Below, in pieces: positions 6,280 to 12,873 of a stretch of DNA of 43,287 nt. The position numbers and the translations under genes were made by a program. Numbering within the stretch: position 1 is the first letter of the stretch; every line of letters starts with the position of its first letter. Source of the stretch: a virus; the IMG/VR virus record IMGVR_UViG_3300037070_000457, positions 1-43,287 of that record; one strand, 5' to 3'. The notes beneath the pieces are model-generated. The model saw nothing but the letters and a program-made list of their open reading frames with translations. It did no database searches and was not told where the DNA came from.

Positions 6280-6479
6280 GCGCCAAGCGCGACCTGGACG
6301 CGGTGCGTGAGGCGCACCGTGTCACGGTCACCCACGTCAAGACCCGCAACCAGTGGGAGGGCAACTGCAGCTGCGACGGCTTCAGCTGCTTGTCCCCTGG
6401 GGGACCCACCAACATCGACGCCGAGGCGACCGTCAGGTCGAATATGCGTCTTCACCTTCGCCGCAAGGGCCTCCTTTAG
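6276..6479 (+). CDS. Hypothetical small protein
   Basis: A 67-residue protein, start at 6276 set by the ATGA overlap with the preceding gene; GGGAG lies 6 bases upstream. A short Cys cluster (GNCSCDGFSCLSPGG) sits in the middle and the C-terminus is basic (RSNMRLHLRRKGLL). Not recognised. The stop codon lies in the stem-loop at 6470-6483. Confidence 0.7.
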   Translation: MSAKRDLDAVREAHRVTVTHVKTRNQWEGNCSCDGFSCLSPGGPTNIDAEATVRSNMRLHLRRKGLL

Positions 6480-6483
6480 GAGG
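6470..6483 (+). terminator. Stem-loop at the end of the 4673-6479 unit
   Basis: CCTCC, loop TTTA, GGAGG, spanning the TAG stop, followed by AAATC. A modest 5-bp stem 11 bases before TTGACA at 6495. Confidence 0.4.
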
Positions 6484-6494
6484 AAATCAGGGGG

Positions 6495-6513
6495 TTGACA
6501 GCCCTGATACAGT
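6495..6513 (+). promoter_or_regulatory. Boundary cassette with TTGACA-N7-TACAGT
   Basis: TTGACA (6495-6500), 7 bases, TACAGT (6508-6513), with TGA before it (TGnTAnnnT). TTGACA is flanked by the inverted repeat ATCAGGG (6486-6492) and CCCTGAT (6502-6508). The GTG at 6560 is exactly 65 bases away, and AAGGAG lies 7 bases before it. Confidence 0.55.
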
Positions 6514-6559
6514 GCAATCCAACCACGGCCATTTCGGCCACAACCCAAGGAGCAACACA

Positions 6560-7129
6560 GTGCGAATCCACACCATCCCGAGCATCGACGGCATGTCCAG
6601 CCACACCGAGGGCATCCTCGCCGACATCCTGCACGCCGTCACCCCTGGGGCCAACGAGCCCATCCAGGGGCTCGTGCTCAGCCTGCTGGGCGACCTGGTC
6701 CACGACCTGCGGCTCGACTTCGACGCCCAGCGGGGCGACATCCTGGCCGACTGCTCGGCTGAGTTGGACCGTGCCTTCGAGCGGCTCGGCTGCCTGGAGG
6801 ACGAGATCGGGGACGTCGAGCAGGAGCGTGACGACCTGCTCGCTGACCGTGCCGAGGCCATCGAGCACATGTCGTCCCTGAACAGGGACCTGGACAAGCT
6901 CCAGGACCGCTACGACTCCATCGAGATGGACAACGCCGACCTCCAGCAGGAGAACGCCGACCTGGTCGAGCGGTTCGAGTCCCTGCAGGACGAGTTCGAG
7001 GACGCCCAGCGGGACCTGCTGGACGCCCAGAACGACGCCCAGGAGGTCGAGCAGCTGCGTGAGGAGAACGAGCGCCTGTCCGACATCATCGACGACCTCG
7101 GGGCTCGCCTCGACGGCTGGAGGCGGTGA
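6560..7129 (+). CDS. Coiled-coil protein
   Basis: A 189-residue protein. GTG at 6560 has AAGGAG 7 bases upstream. The first 55 residues are globular; from about residue 75 to the end it is a long heptad-like coiled coil (DEIGDVEQERDDLLADRAEA, LQQENADLVERFESLQDEFE), very acidic. No catalytic motif. It could be a structural dimer or a decoy or inhibitor of a host factor; I cannot name a family. First gene of a short unit with the two genes after it. Confidence 0.75.
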   Translation: MRIHTIPSIDGMSSHTEGILADILHAVTPGANEPIQGLVLSLLGDLVHDLRLDFDAQRGDILADCSAELDRAFERLGCLEDEIGDVEQERDDLLADRAEAIEHMSSLNRDLDKLQDRYDSIEMDNADLQQENADLVERFESLQDEFEDAQRDLLDAQNDAQEVEQLREENERLSDIIDDLGARLDGWRR

Positions 7130-7446
7130 TGGGGGCTCGTGACGGGGTTGCGACCCTGACCTGCATCCAGTGCCTGGGGGGTGACCACATGCGATGTGGC
7201 ACCCCACGCCACTGTGCCTGCTCCATCTGCACCACGCCAGGCCCCAAGAGCAGGTTCATCCGACCTGCTCGGCCCAAGACCCGCAGCCTGAACGGTCGAG
7301 CCAGCGGCGACAGCCGCATCAAGCGACCAGGCTCAGGCAAGAGCGGGCCTGCCCCCATGTCCAAGGCCGAGGAGGCCGAGATCGTGGCCATGGTCCGTCG
7401 CCTGGCGACGGCTGTCCTGAGGGAGCACGTCGATGGCACGGCGTAG
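7129..7446 (+). CDS. Cys-rich zinc-binding protein
   Basis: A 105-residue basic protein with a dense N-terminal Cys/His cluster (CIQCLGG, MRCGTPRHCACSICTTPG), consistent with one or two zinc sites. The rest is basic and probably disordered (RPARPKTRSLNGRASGDSR), with a C-terminal helix (KAEEAEIVAMVRRLATAVLR). ATG at 7129 is preferred to GTG at 7126 because GGAGG is then 5 bases away. It overlaps both neighbours. Likely nucleic-acid binding; exact role unknown. Confidence 0.7.
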   Translation: MGARDGVATLTCIQCLGGDHMRCGTPRHCACSICTTPGPKSRFIRPARPKTRSLNGRASGDSRIKRPGSGKSGPAPMSKAEEAEIVAMVRRLATAVLREHVDGTA

Positions 7447-7636
7447 CCGCAAGGAGAAGCTCGACCTGCACTTCGACCGCCAGCAGGCGGCTCGTGCTGC
7501 TGCCTTCAAGTGGAAGCAGGAGGAGATGAAGTGCGGGCGACGGGTTCGGGCTGCGACGTTCGCCTCGGAGGCGGACTACAAGCGGAAGCCCAAGCACCGC
7601 CCCCGTGTCAGTGACTACCTCGACGACATGGACTGA
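7433..7636 (+). CDS. Small basic protein
   Basis: A 67-residue, highly basic protein (MARRSRKEKLDLHFDRQQAA, FKWKQEEMKCGRRVRAATF, YKRKPKHRPR), starting 14 bases inside the preceding gene. It is probably helical and nucleic-acid binding from charge alone. No recognised family. It is the last gene of the 6560-7636 unit. Confidence 0.65.
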   Translation: MARRSRKEKLDLHFDRQQAARAAAFKWKQEEMKCGRRVRAATFASEADYKRKPKHRPRVSDYLDDMD

Positions 7637-7637
7637 C

Positions 7638-7666
7638 TTGACGTGTCGTCGTGGAGCTTGTACCAT
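7638..7666 (+). promoter_or_regulatory. Sigma-70-type promoter
   Basis: TTGACG (7638-7643), 17 bases, TACCAT (7661-7666). Spacing and boxes fit a normal housekeeping promoter. Transcription would begin near 7673, just before the hairpin at 7683. Confidence 0.6.
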
Positions 7667-7682
7667 CAACCATCAATCGTTC

Positions 7683-7706
7683 GGGGGGGACCTAGTGGTC
7701 CCCCCC
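7683..7706 (+). promoter_or_regulatory. 10-bp GC hairpin in the 7722 leader
   Basis: GGGGGGGACC, loop TAGT, GGTCCCCCCC is a perfect 10-bp stem between the 7638 promoter and the GTG at 7722. It starts about 10 bases after the expected transcript start and lacks a T-tract, so it may be a 5' stability or attenuator element rather than a terminator. AGGAG (7712-7716) follows. Confidence 0.55.
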
Positions 7707-7721
7707 TCACTAGGAGTAACA

Positions 7722-7910
7722 GTGAAGTTCTTGTTGAACCCGCCCACACACGTAGAGCAGGCGATCCACCTGATGTGCGTCTGGCACGTCCTCGGCATGA
7801 TCCTGCACAAGGCCAAGCTCTGCTTCGGCTACTGCTGGAGGTGCGTGCGGAACACCAACGCCCAGGCGTTCAACGACCAGCTGGCCGAGGTTCCGAGGCC
7901 TGGTGAGTGA
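7722..7910 (+). CDS. Hypothetical small protein
   Basis: A 62-residue protein with GTG start at 7722 and AGGAG 5 bases upstream. A hydrophobic N-terminal half (HVEQAIHLMCVWHVLGMILH) leads to a Cys cluster, LCFGYCWRC. With the His residues this may bind metal; alternatively the first half is an amphipathic membrane helix. It overlaps the next gene by 8 bases. Not recognised. Confidence 0.65.
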   Translation: MKFLLNPPTHVEQAIHLMCVWHVLGMILHKAKLCFGYCWRCVRNTNAQAFNDQLAEVPRPGE

Positions 7911-8124
7911 CGCCGCCAACAGGGTGCTACCGTGGGTGCCCTACGATCCGACGACGGACCCCGAGCACCCGCTCGTGGACCGCGTCTTCCCCAAGGACCA
8001 GTGCTGGCAGATCGGGACGGCGTTCTCGATGCTGACGGGGTGCGGTCCGCACAACTACGGCTACGTGGGGTACGCTCCCCACCACCAGCTGTACCTACCA
8101 GGAGGTGGCAATGCCGCCAGCTAG
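7903..8124 (+). CDS. Hypothetical small protein
   Basis: A 73-residue protein, GTG start at 7903 overlapping the preceding gene. It is rich in aromatic residues and Pro (RVLPWVPYDPTTDPEHPLVD, NYGYVGYAPHHQLYLPGGG). Not recognised. It overlaps the start of the downstream nuclease gene by 14 bases, so the pair is probably translationally coupled. Confidence 0.65.
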   Translation: MSDAANRVLPWVPYDPTTDPEHPLVDRVFPKDQCWQIGTAFSMLTGCGPHNYGYVGYAPHHQLYLPGGGNAAS

Positions 8125-9040
8125 TGCGTCCAACCGCGTGTCGACGTGGGACGACCGTGCCCAGCGGTGGATCCACAAGATCCGCCAGTCGTGGCTGGGG
8201 ACCATGATCGAGTGCCAGGAGAAGGCCCGCCGTGGGGCGCTGCCTGCGGACCACCCGCAGGCTGTGACCTGGGTCGACTCCGACGCCTCGGTGACGGGCT
8301 CCGCCGTCCACCAGGTCATCGAAGATGCCGTCGACCTACTGGAGGAGCACGAGGTCGTGGTGCCCGTGGTGGACCTGTACGGCATGTTCGACGAGGCCTT
8401 CGACAACCTGCTGGAGCGCCACCAGGTGTGGTCCGAGCAGGGGCTCGTGTGGGAGGACCGCGACGACGAGAACCAGGTGGTGTGGGTCAAGCGTCGTCGC
8501 CCCGAGACGGCGCGGGCCTTCGGCCACTCGTGTCTCGCCAAGTGGGGCAACCACATCCTGCCGACGTTGTCGCCCGTGGCCTGCGAGTACGGCTTCGGGA
8601 ACCTGGTGCTGATGGACGAGCCCGAGCGGCTGGTCACCGTCAGCGGGACGGTCGACTACATCGACCGCCGCATGGGGCTAGTGGACTGGAAGACGTCGTC
8701 CCGCAACTACGAGCCCTGGGAGAAGGAGCGCTGGAACGTCCAGGCCACCGTGTACTGCTGGGCGAAGCGGCAGCTGGTGCTGCCGTACGCCGACACGTTC
8801 ACGTTCGTGGTCATGGTCGACAACGCCTCGCCGACACCGCAGGTGATCACCGTGGAGCGTGGCCCCGAGTGGGACGGGTGGCTGGAGGACCAGATCAGGT
8901 CCTTCCTGCCCCTGATGGAGGCCAACGCCCCCGTGTGGCCCAAGCTCGACAACCACGCCCTGTGTGGGCCCAAGTGGTGCGAGGCCTGGGACACCTGCAA
9001 GGGCGCCAGGATCGTTTCACCGAAGTGGGCAACGCTATGA
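8111..9040 (+). CDS. Cas4/RecB-like Fe-S nuclease
   Basis: A 309-residue PD-(D/E)XK superfamily nuclease. Visible motifs are TGSAVHQVIE (His67 region, motif I), SGTVDYID (Asp182), VDWKTSS (Asp192, Lys194) and QATVYCW (motif QxxxY at 211-215). Cys35 together with Cys285, Cys290 and Cys296 gives the one-plus-three Cys pattern of the 4Fe-4S cluster in Cas4/AddB-type nucleases. Family members degrade or resect DNA ends, so it could process ends for recombination or recycle host DNA. ATG at 8111 has AGGAGG 5 bases upstream, partly in a weak hairpin. No cas genes or CRISPR array are present. Confidence 0.85.
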   Translation: MPPASASNRVSTWDDRAQRWIHKIRQSWLGTMIECQEKARRGALPADHPQAVTWVDSDASVTGSAVHQVIEDAVDLLEEHEVVVPVVDLYGMFDEAFDNLLERHQVWSEQGLVWEDRDDENQVVWVKRRRPETARAFGHSCLAKWGNHILPTLSPVACEYGFGNLVLMDEPERLVTVSGTVDYIDRRMGLVDWKTSSRNYEPWEKERWNVQATVYCWAKRQLVLPYADTFTFVVMVDNASPTPQVITVERGPEWDGWLEDQIRSFLPLMEANAPVWPKLDNHALCGPKWCEAWDTCKGARIVSPKWATL

Positions 9041-9207
9041 CCCCCAGGACCTGCCCGAGGTGCCACGAGCAGCTTGACGACCTGGAGGACGAGTACTACG
9101 GTCCCTGCCGTTGGTGCCGCATGGAGCTACGGTCCAAGGTGTCGTCGTGGAACGAAGCCCAACAGGCCGATGCAGAACGGAGACGCCGTGAGGCAGAGGA
9201 TCAGTAG
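9037..9207 (+). CDS. Small zinc-ribbon protein
   Basis: A 56-residue protein with CPRCH and CRWCR, a typical four-Cys zinc ribbon, followed by a charged helix (EAQQADAERRRREAEDQ). It overlaps the nuclease stop (ATGA), so it may be a partner of that nuclease, though this is only positional inference. Confidence 0.75.
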   Translation: MTPRTCPRCHEQLDDLEDEYYGPCRWCRMELRSKVSSWNEAQQADAERRRREAEDQ

Positions 9208-9415
9208 ATGGTGGATGCGCTACCAGTGCGCCCGTCGCGGTCACCCAGTGACCGTGTACGTGGCGCTGCCAGGTGAGGCCGATGCCTGCATGTGTGGGGA
9301 GATGTGGTACGGGTACATCGCCAGGTGGCCCTCGACGACGCCCTACAACCAGGCCGACGAGTTCGAGTGCCTCGACCCCGACTGCGACTGCCACCAGCCC
9401 TGGTACGATGGCTGA
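9188..9415 (+). CDS. Hypothetical Cys-rich protein
   Basis: A 75-residue protein. The GTG at 9188 is chosen because GGAGA is 4 bases upstream; an ATG at 9215 has no ribosome site. Basic N-terminus (RQRISRWWMRYQCARRGHP), then ACMCGEMW and ECLDPDCDCHQPW, a possible zinc site. It overlaps the previous gene by 20 bases. Not recognised. Confidence 0.65.
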   Translation: MRQRISRWWMRYQCARRGHPVTVYVALPGEADACMCGEMWYGYIARWPSTTPYNQADEFECLDPDCDCHQPWYDG

Positions 9416-9443
9416 CGTCATCATGCTCGTGTTCTGGTGCGAG

Positions 9444-9472
9444 TTGACAGGTGCGATGGCACCTGGTACACT
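9444..9472 (+). promoter_or_regulatory. Promoter with a palindromic spacer
   Basis: TTGACA (9444-9449), 17 bases, TACACT (9467-9472) with TGG before it. This is a near-consensus sigma-70 promoter. The spacer carries the inverted repeat CAGGTGC-GATG-GCACCTG (9448-9465), an operator-like site. The GTG at 9509 is 65 bases from TTGACA, the same distance as at 4608 and 6495. Confidence 0.75.
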
Positions 9473-9508
9473 CGCTTCCATCACAGCAACCACAACAAGG
9501 AGAAGCCT

Positions 9509-9958
9509 GTGACCGACGAGCCCACCATCGACATCAGCGAGAAGGTCGCCTACCTTCGGTTCGAGCGGAGCGTTTCGCCCGAGCAGTACGGCAAGCGCAC
9601 CGCCTCGCTCAGCGTGCCCATCGCCCTCGGCGATGACCAGGAGGCGAACGCCCGCCTCATCGACGACATCTCGGACCTCGTTCGGGCCGTCGTCCTCGCT
9701 GCGGTCGAGGTGCCGTTCGAGTTCAAGGACGGTGCTCTCGTGGAGAGCGCCCCCGCCGTTGCGGCCAAGGTCGAGCAGCCCGCTGCCCGACCCGCCCCCG
9801 CTGCGGCTGCTGCCCCCGCTGGGGACACGCCTGCCTGCCCGAAGTGTGGCGGCGGCATGTTCGACAACCGCGAGGGCAAGCGGAACCCGAAGGCCCCCGA
9901 CTTCAAGTGCAAGAAGTACAAGGGCGACGACAAGTGCGACGGGGCCATCTGGCCCTGA
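9509..9958 (+). CDS. Zinc-ribbon protein, possible ssDNA-binding accessory
   Basis: A 149-residue protein in three parts: a beta-rich N-terminal domain (KVAYLRFERSVSPEQYGKRT, residues 12-75), an Ala/Pro linker (PAARPAPAAAAAPAG), and a C-terminal zinc ribbon (CPKCGGGMFDNREGK ... FKCKKYKGDDKCDGAIWP). The ribbon matches C-terminal ribbons of phage proteins near replication genes and of topoisomerases. AAGGAG lies 5-9 bases before the GTG. Expressed from its own strong promoter directly before helicase and primase, it is likely to help at the fork; single-strand binding is plausible but unproven. Confidence 0.75.
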   Translation: MTDEPTIDISEKVAYLRFERSVSPEQYGKRTASLSVPIALGDDQEANARLIDDISDLVRAVVLAAVEVPFEFKDGALVESAPAVAAKVEQPAARPAPAAAAAPAGDTPACPKCGGGMFDNREGKRNPKAPDFKCKKYKGDDKCDGAIWP

Positions 9959-9978
9959 CGCCCTGCGTCCGTAGTTCG

Positions 9979-10038
9979 CACCAGCGTCCACTGGTGAGCC
10001 CCAGCATCCAGGTCCTCCCGAGGCCTGGGTGGCTGGGG
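9979..10038 (+). terminator. Strong terminator after the zinc-ribbon gene
   Basis: Two stem-loops. The first is CACCAG-CGTCCA-CTGGTG (9979-9996). The second pairs CCCCAGC (9999-10005) with GCTGGGG (10032-10038) and ATCCAGG with CCTGGGT inside, about 14 bp with one bulge, followed by CACATTTCTGCTT. It isolates the 9444 promoter unit from the helicase operon. The rest of the gap (10039-10086) has TTGACG at 10050 but no clear -10. Confidence 0.65.
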
Positions 10039-10086
10039 CACATTTCTGCTTGACGACATCCACGACGACATGAGAGGATGATGCCG

Positions 10087-11217
10087 ATGAACGACCAACC
10101 CCTGAGTGACGAAGAGATCGCAGCGCTGTGGGATGCCCCCGAGGCACCCACGTCACCTGCGTACGACCACGAGGCGTACCGCTACTTCGTGCCCCTGCCA
10201 GAGGCAGCCAACGACTTCATCTTCCAGAGCCGCACTGTCGGCGAGAGGGTGTACACGGGCATCGACGAGTTCGATCACGCCATGCGAGGCCTGGCCCGCA
10301 AGGAGATCATGATCGTCCAGGGCTTCGCCCACTCGGGCAAGACCCTGTTCGTCACCCAGCTGATGAAGGCCAACACCGACAAGCGGGTGATCCTGTTCAC
10401 CCCCGACGAGAGTCGGGTGCTGGTGCTGGTGAAGCTGGCCTCGCTGGTGACGGGTGTGTCCGCCGAGGAGTACGAGCGTCGGATCGCCAGCGGCGACACG
10501 ACGGCCGAGGACGAGCTACGTGCCGTGGCCACCACCCACTTCCCGAACCTGGCCGTCTTCGACGAGGTCAACGACCTGCGGTCGATGGACGCGGCGTACC
10601 TGGAGTGCCGTGCCTTCTGGGGCCACGAGCCCGACGTCGTCATCTTCGACTACATCGACCTGCTGGCGGGTGACTCGGGCGGCGACGGCGCCACCGCAGG
10701 CAAGGTGAACGCCCTCAAGGCGTGGGGGAAACGCCGCAACCATCGGCTCATCCTCCTGCACCAGTCCTCACGGACCGCGGGCAAGGACGGTGCCGAGGTC
10801 ACCATCTCGTCTGGCGCCTACGGCGGTGAGCAGCAGGCCACCTTCGTCGTCGGTGTCCGCCGCAAGCGTGACCAGTGGCGTGGACGTCTGCGTGACCTGG
10901 AGGAGAAGCGTGCCACCCAGGCGAACCCGAGCGAGCGGCTCGACGAGCAGATCGCCGATGCCAAGTGGCAGCTGGACCGCCACTGGAACACGATCACGTT
11001 CAACCTGGTCAAGAACAAGCGCCCGCCGTCTCGCCTGGTCGACGAGGTCGACTTCATCCTGGACCACGAGACGGGGGCACTCACCCGTGACGACCGCCCG
11101 TTCGGACGGGACGCCCCAGGCCCCGCCTCTCGGGTCCTCGACAAGCTGGCCCCGCCGAGGGGGTTGACACCTCCTGTACAGTCCTGGGACCGACCGTTCG
11201 ACGACGAGGAGTTCTAG
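10087..11217 (+). CDS. Replicative DNA helicase (RecA/DnaB-like)
   Basis: A 376-residue ATPase of the RecA/DnaB fold. Walker A is GFAHSGKT (79-86), Walker B VVIFDYIDLL (184-193), followed by an LILLHQSSR segment typical of motif H3 in DnaB-like helicases, and a late basic region (FVVGVRRKRD). It probably unwinds the fork in 5'-3' direction as a hexamer, working with the adjacent primase. ATG at 10087 is 8 bases from GAGAGGA; the ATG at 10078 overlaps that site. The 3' end contains TTGACA-N7-TACAGT (11164-11182). The DnaB N-terminal domain is missing, as in other short phage helicases. Confidence 0.85.
   Translation: MNDQPLSDEEIAALWDAPEAPTSPAYDHEAYRYFVPLPEAANDFIFQSRTVGERVYTGIDEFDHAMRGLARKEIMIVQGFAHSGKTLFVTQLMKANTDKRVILFTPDESRVLVLVKLASLVTGVSAEEYERRIASGDTTAEDELRAVATTHFPNLAVFDEVNDLRSMDAAYLECRAFWGHEPDVVIFDYIDLLAGDSGGDGATAGKVNALKAWGKRRNHRLILLHQSSRTAGKDGAEVTISSGAYGGEQQATFVVGVRRKRDQWRGRLRDLEEKRATQANPSERLDEQIADAKWQLDRHWNTITFNLVKNKRPPSRLVDEVDFILDHETGALTRDDRPFGRDAPGPASRVLDKLAPPRGLTPPVQSWDRPFDDEEF
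11164..11182 (+). promoter_or_regulatory. TTGACA-N7-TACAGT inside the helicase gene end
   Basis: TTGACA (11164-11169), 7 bases, TACAGT (11177-11182), 54 bases before the primase GTG. It has the same short spacing as the cassettes at 3142, 4608 and 6495 but lies inside coding sequence, with CTG rather than TGn before the TA box. Confidence 0.35.
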
Positions 11218-12207
11218 GTGGAGTTCGAGGTGGTCCAGGTGATGTGCGACCTGTTCCGTGGCCGCACCGACGGCTACGGGACGGACCTGGGTGGGTGCGA
11301 CAAGGTCGCCCTGCCCGAGCACTACATGACCCAAGCCGAGGAGCGTGACATCCGTCTCGCCGAGTACCGAAGGCGCATGACTGCTCACCTCGTGGGCAGT
11401 GCGCCGTTCGGGGTGTACCCGATCGTGGTGGGCGACTGGCCCCTGAAGGGCGGTGGCTTCGAGGGCAACGTGGCCAAGGTGCGGTGGGGTTGCACCGACC
11501 TGGACTACGTGGACAAGCCCATCCAGGCAGGCAACCTGGCCAAGCTGCTGCGCAAGGCTGGGGTCAACGCCTGGGTCGAGACGTCCCGCTCCAAGGGCTA
11601 CCACGTGTGGTCCTTCGCCTCCGAGTGGGTGCCCGCCGAGACGATGCGCAACGCCTTCCTGGCCTGCCACCAGCTGCTGGGGTTGCCCGCCAAGGAGGTC
11701 AACCCCAAGCAGGTCCACCTGAGCGACGGCCTCAAGTTCGGCAACTACGTGCGGACCCCGTACCCTGGGGCTCTGTCGTCGTGGTCCCCGCCGTACCGCC
11801 AGTCGGTCTTCGACCTACAGACGGGCCAGGCGATGGAGGTCCACGAGTTCGCAGCACGAGCGTACGACCAGCGGTCCCCGCTCCGTGCGTACGAGAAGGT
11901 GGCGTCACGGTACGTGGCACCGCCGCCACCCAAGCAGGTCGCCCTCGACTCTGTCGACGTGGACGCCAAGCGTCTGGCCCACAAGCTGGACAAGGGCGGG
12001 TACCTGGCGTTCCAGTACGGACCCCGTGAGGGGTTCGACCGCAGCGGCAGCCTCCAGCGCCTCGGCCACCTGTGCCGTGAGGCTGGCTTGACGGCGGGTG
12101 AAGCGCATGTCATACTCCGTGACGCCGACAGCCGCTGGGGCAAGTACTCCGAGCGGCCCGACTGCGAGGAGCAGCTGATGAAGCTCGTGACCAAGGCGTA
12201 CCAGTGA
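11218..12207 (+). CDS. Archaeo-eukaryotic-type primase
   Basis: A 329-residue protein with the AEP primase core: GCTDLDYVD (catalytic Asp94 and Asp96), ETSRSKGYHVWSF (the sxH motif, Ser/Lys/His125-129), and KFGNYVRTPYPGA as the third conserved segment. A helical C-terminal domain (DRSGSLQRLGHLCREAGLTA) follows, like PriCT-type domains. It makes primers for the adjacent helicase. GTG at 11218 directly follows the helicase stop, with GAGGAG 6 bases upstream. No DnaG-type zinc or TOPRIM domain is seen. Primase-polymerase activity cannot be excluded. Confidence 0.85.
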   Translation: MEFEVVQVMCDLFRGRTDGYGTDLGGCDKVALPEHYMTQAEERDIRLAEYRRRMTAHLVGSAPFGVYPIVVGDWPLKGGGFEGNVAKVRWGCTDLDYVDKPIQAGNLAKLLRKAGVNAWVETSRSKGYHVWSFASEWVPAETMRNAFLACHQLLGLPAKEVNPKQVHLSDGLKFGNYVRTPYPGALSSWSPPYRQSVFDLQTGQAMEVHEFAARAYDQRSPLRAYEKVASRYVAPPPPKQVALDSVDVDAKRLAHKLDKGGYLAFQYGPREGFDRSGSLQRLGHLCREAGLTAGEAHVILRDADSRWGKYSERPDCEEQLMKLVTKAYQ

Positions 12208-12374
12208 GAGGCGGGCCTGGGTGGGACGACAGCGTGTGGGCCACGCTCGTGTCCGACCTCGACCGCCAGCTGGAGGAACTGAAGTCCCAGGCCAAGGCCG
12301 AGTACGGCCGCGGCTACGAGGCTGGCTTCAACGCTGGCTTCCTCAAGGGCGTGGGTTGGCAGGAGCCGACGTGA
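12204..12374 (+). CDS. Hypothetical small protein between primase and resolvase
   Basis: A 56-residue protein starting at a GTG that overlaps the primase stop (GTGA) and ending in a GTGA overlap with the next gene. Trp-containing N-terminus (RGGPGWDDSVWATLVSDL), a helix, then a Gly/Phe repeat (GYEAGFNAGFLKGVGW). Short glycine-zipper-like spacing suggests helix packing. Not recognised; kept because both junctions and codon bias fit. Confidence 0.65.
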   Translation: MRGGPGWDDSVWATLVSDLDRQLEELKSQAKAEYGRGYEAGFNAGFLKGVGWQEPT

Positions 12375-12727
12375 GCCCGTACACATTCGAGGTCGAGGGG
12401 ATGCCCGTCCCCCTGGGACGACCACGCATGACACGCCGCGGCAAGGTGTACACACCCCAGCGGTCGTACGATGCGATGGAGATCGTCAAGGCTGCCTACA
12501 GGGGGCCCCTCTTCGAGGGCCCGCTCAAGCTGGAGTGCGACTTCTACTACGATCACTCCGTGATCACCATCTGTGAGCACCCTGGCATCCTGGTGGTGAG
12601 CACGCTGCGTGGTGACACCAGCAACTACGTGAAGCTCGTGGAGGACGCACTCAACGGGATCGCGTACGCAGACGACAAGTCCATCGTGGAGATCCACGCC
12701 GCGAAGTACCCGAAGGAGGGCAAGTGA
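12371..12727 (+). CDS. RusA-type Holliday junction resolvase
   Basis: A 118-residue protein with the RusA pattern: GMPVPLGRPRMTRRGKVYTP at the N-terminus, then GDTSNYVKLVEDALNGIAYA with Asp82, Asn85, Lys88 and Asp92, followed by DDKSIVEIHAAK (Asp101, Asp102). RusA enzymes cut four-way DNA junctions, with the Asp residues binding magnesium. It likely resolves recombination and replication intermediates before packaging. GTGA overlaps on both sides place it in the replication operon. Confidence 0.9.
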   Translation: MSPYTFEVEGMPVPLGRPRMTRRGKVYTPQRSYDAMEIVKAAYRGPLFEGPLKLECDFYYDHSVITICEHPGILVVSTLRGDTSNYVKLVEDALNGIAYADDKSIVEIHAAKYPKEGK

Positions 12728-12873
12728 CGTTCGACCGAGAGACTGCCATCGAGGCAGTCGACGCCATCTTCGATGACATCGACAACGGGCGACTGGACGT
12801 AGCTACCGTGCTGCTGTTGCGTGTCGTCGTGGACCAGCTGAGTCAGCTGGTGTGGGAGCGGGAGAATGGGTAG
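12724..12873 (+). CDS. Hypothetical small acidic protein
   Basis: A 49-residue helical protein (TFDRETAIEAVDAIFDDIDN, VATVLLLRVVVDQLSQLVWE) starting at a GTG in the stop of the RusA gene and overlapping the next gene by 8 bases. It may be a small partner or adaptor. Not recognised. Confidence 0.65.
   Translation: MTFDRETAIEAVDAIFDDIDNGRLDVATVLLLRVVVDQLSQLVWERENG

Noticed and set aside
9273-9512. Frame overlapping the 9188 and 9509 genes
   Set aside because: It reads through the 9444 promoter, and the 9509 gene explains this segment better.
10050-10077. TTGACG before the helicase gene as a promoter
   Set aside because: There is no TAnnnT at 16-18 bases, so it is not listed as a promoter.
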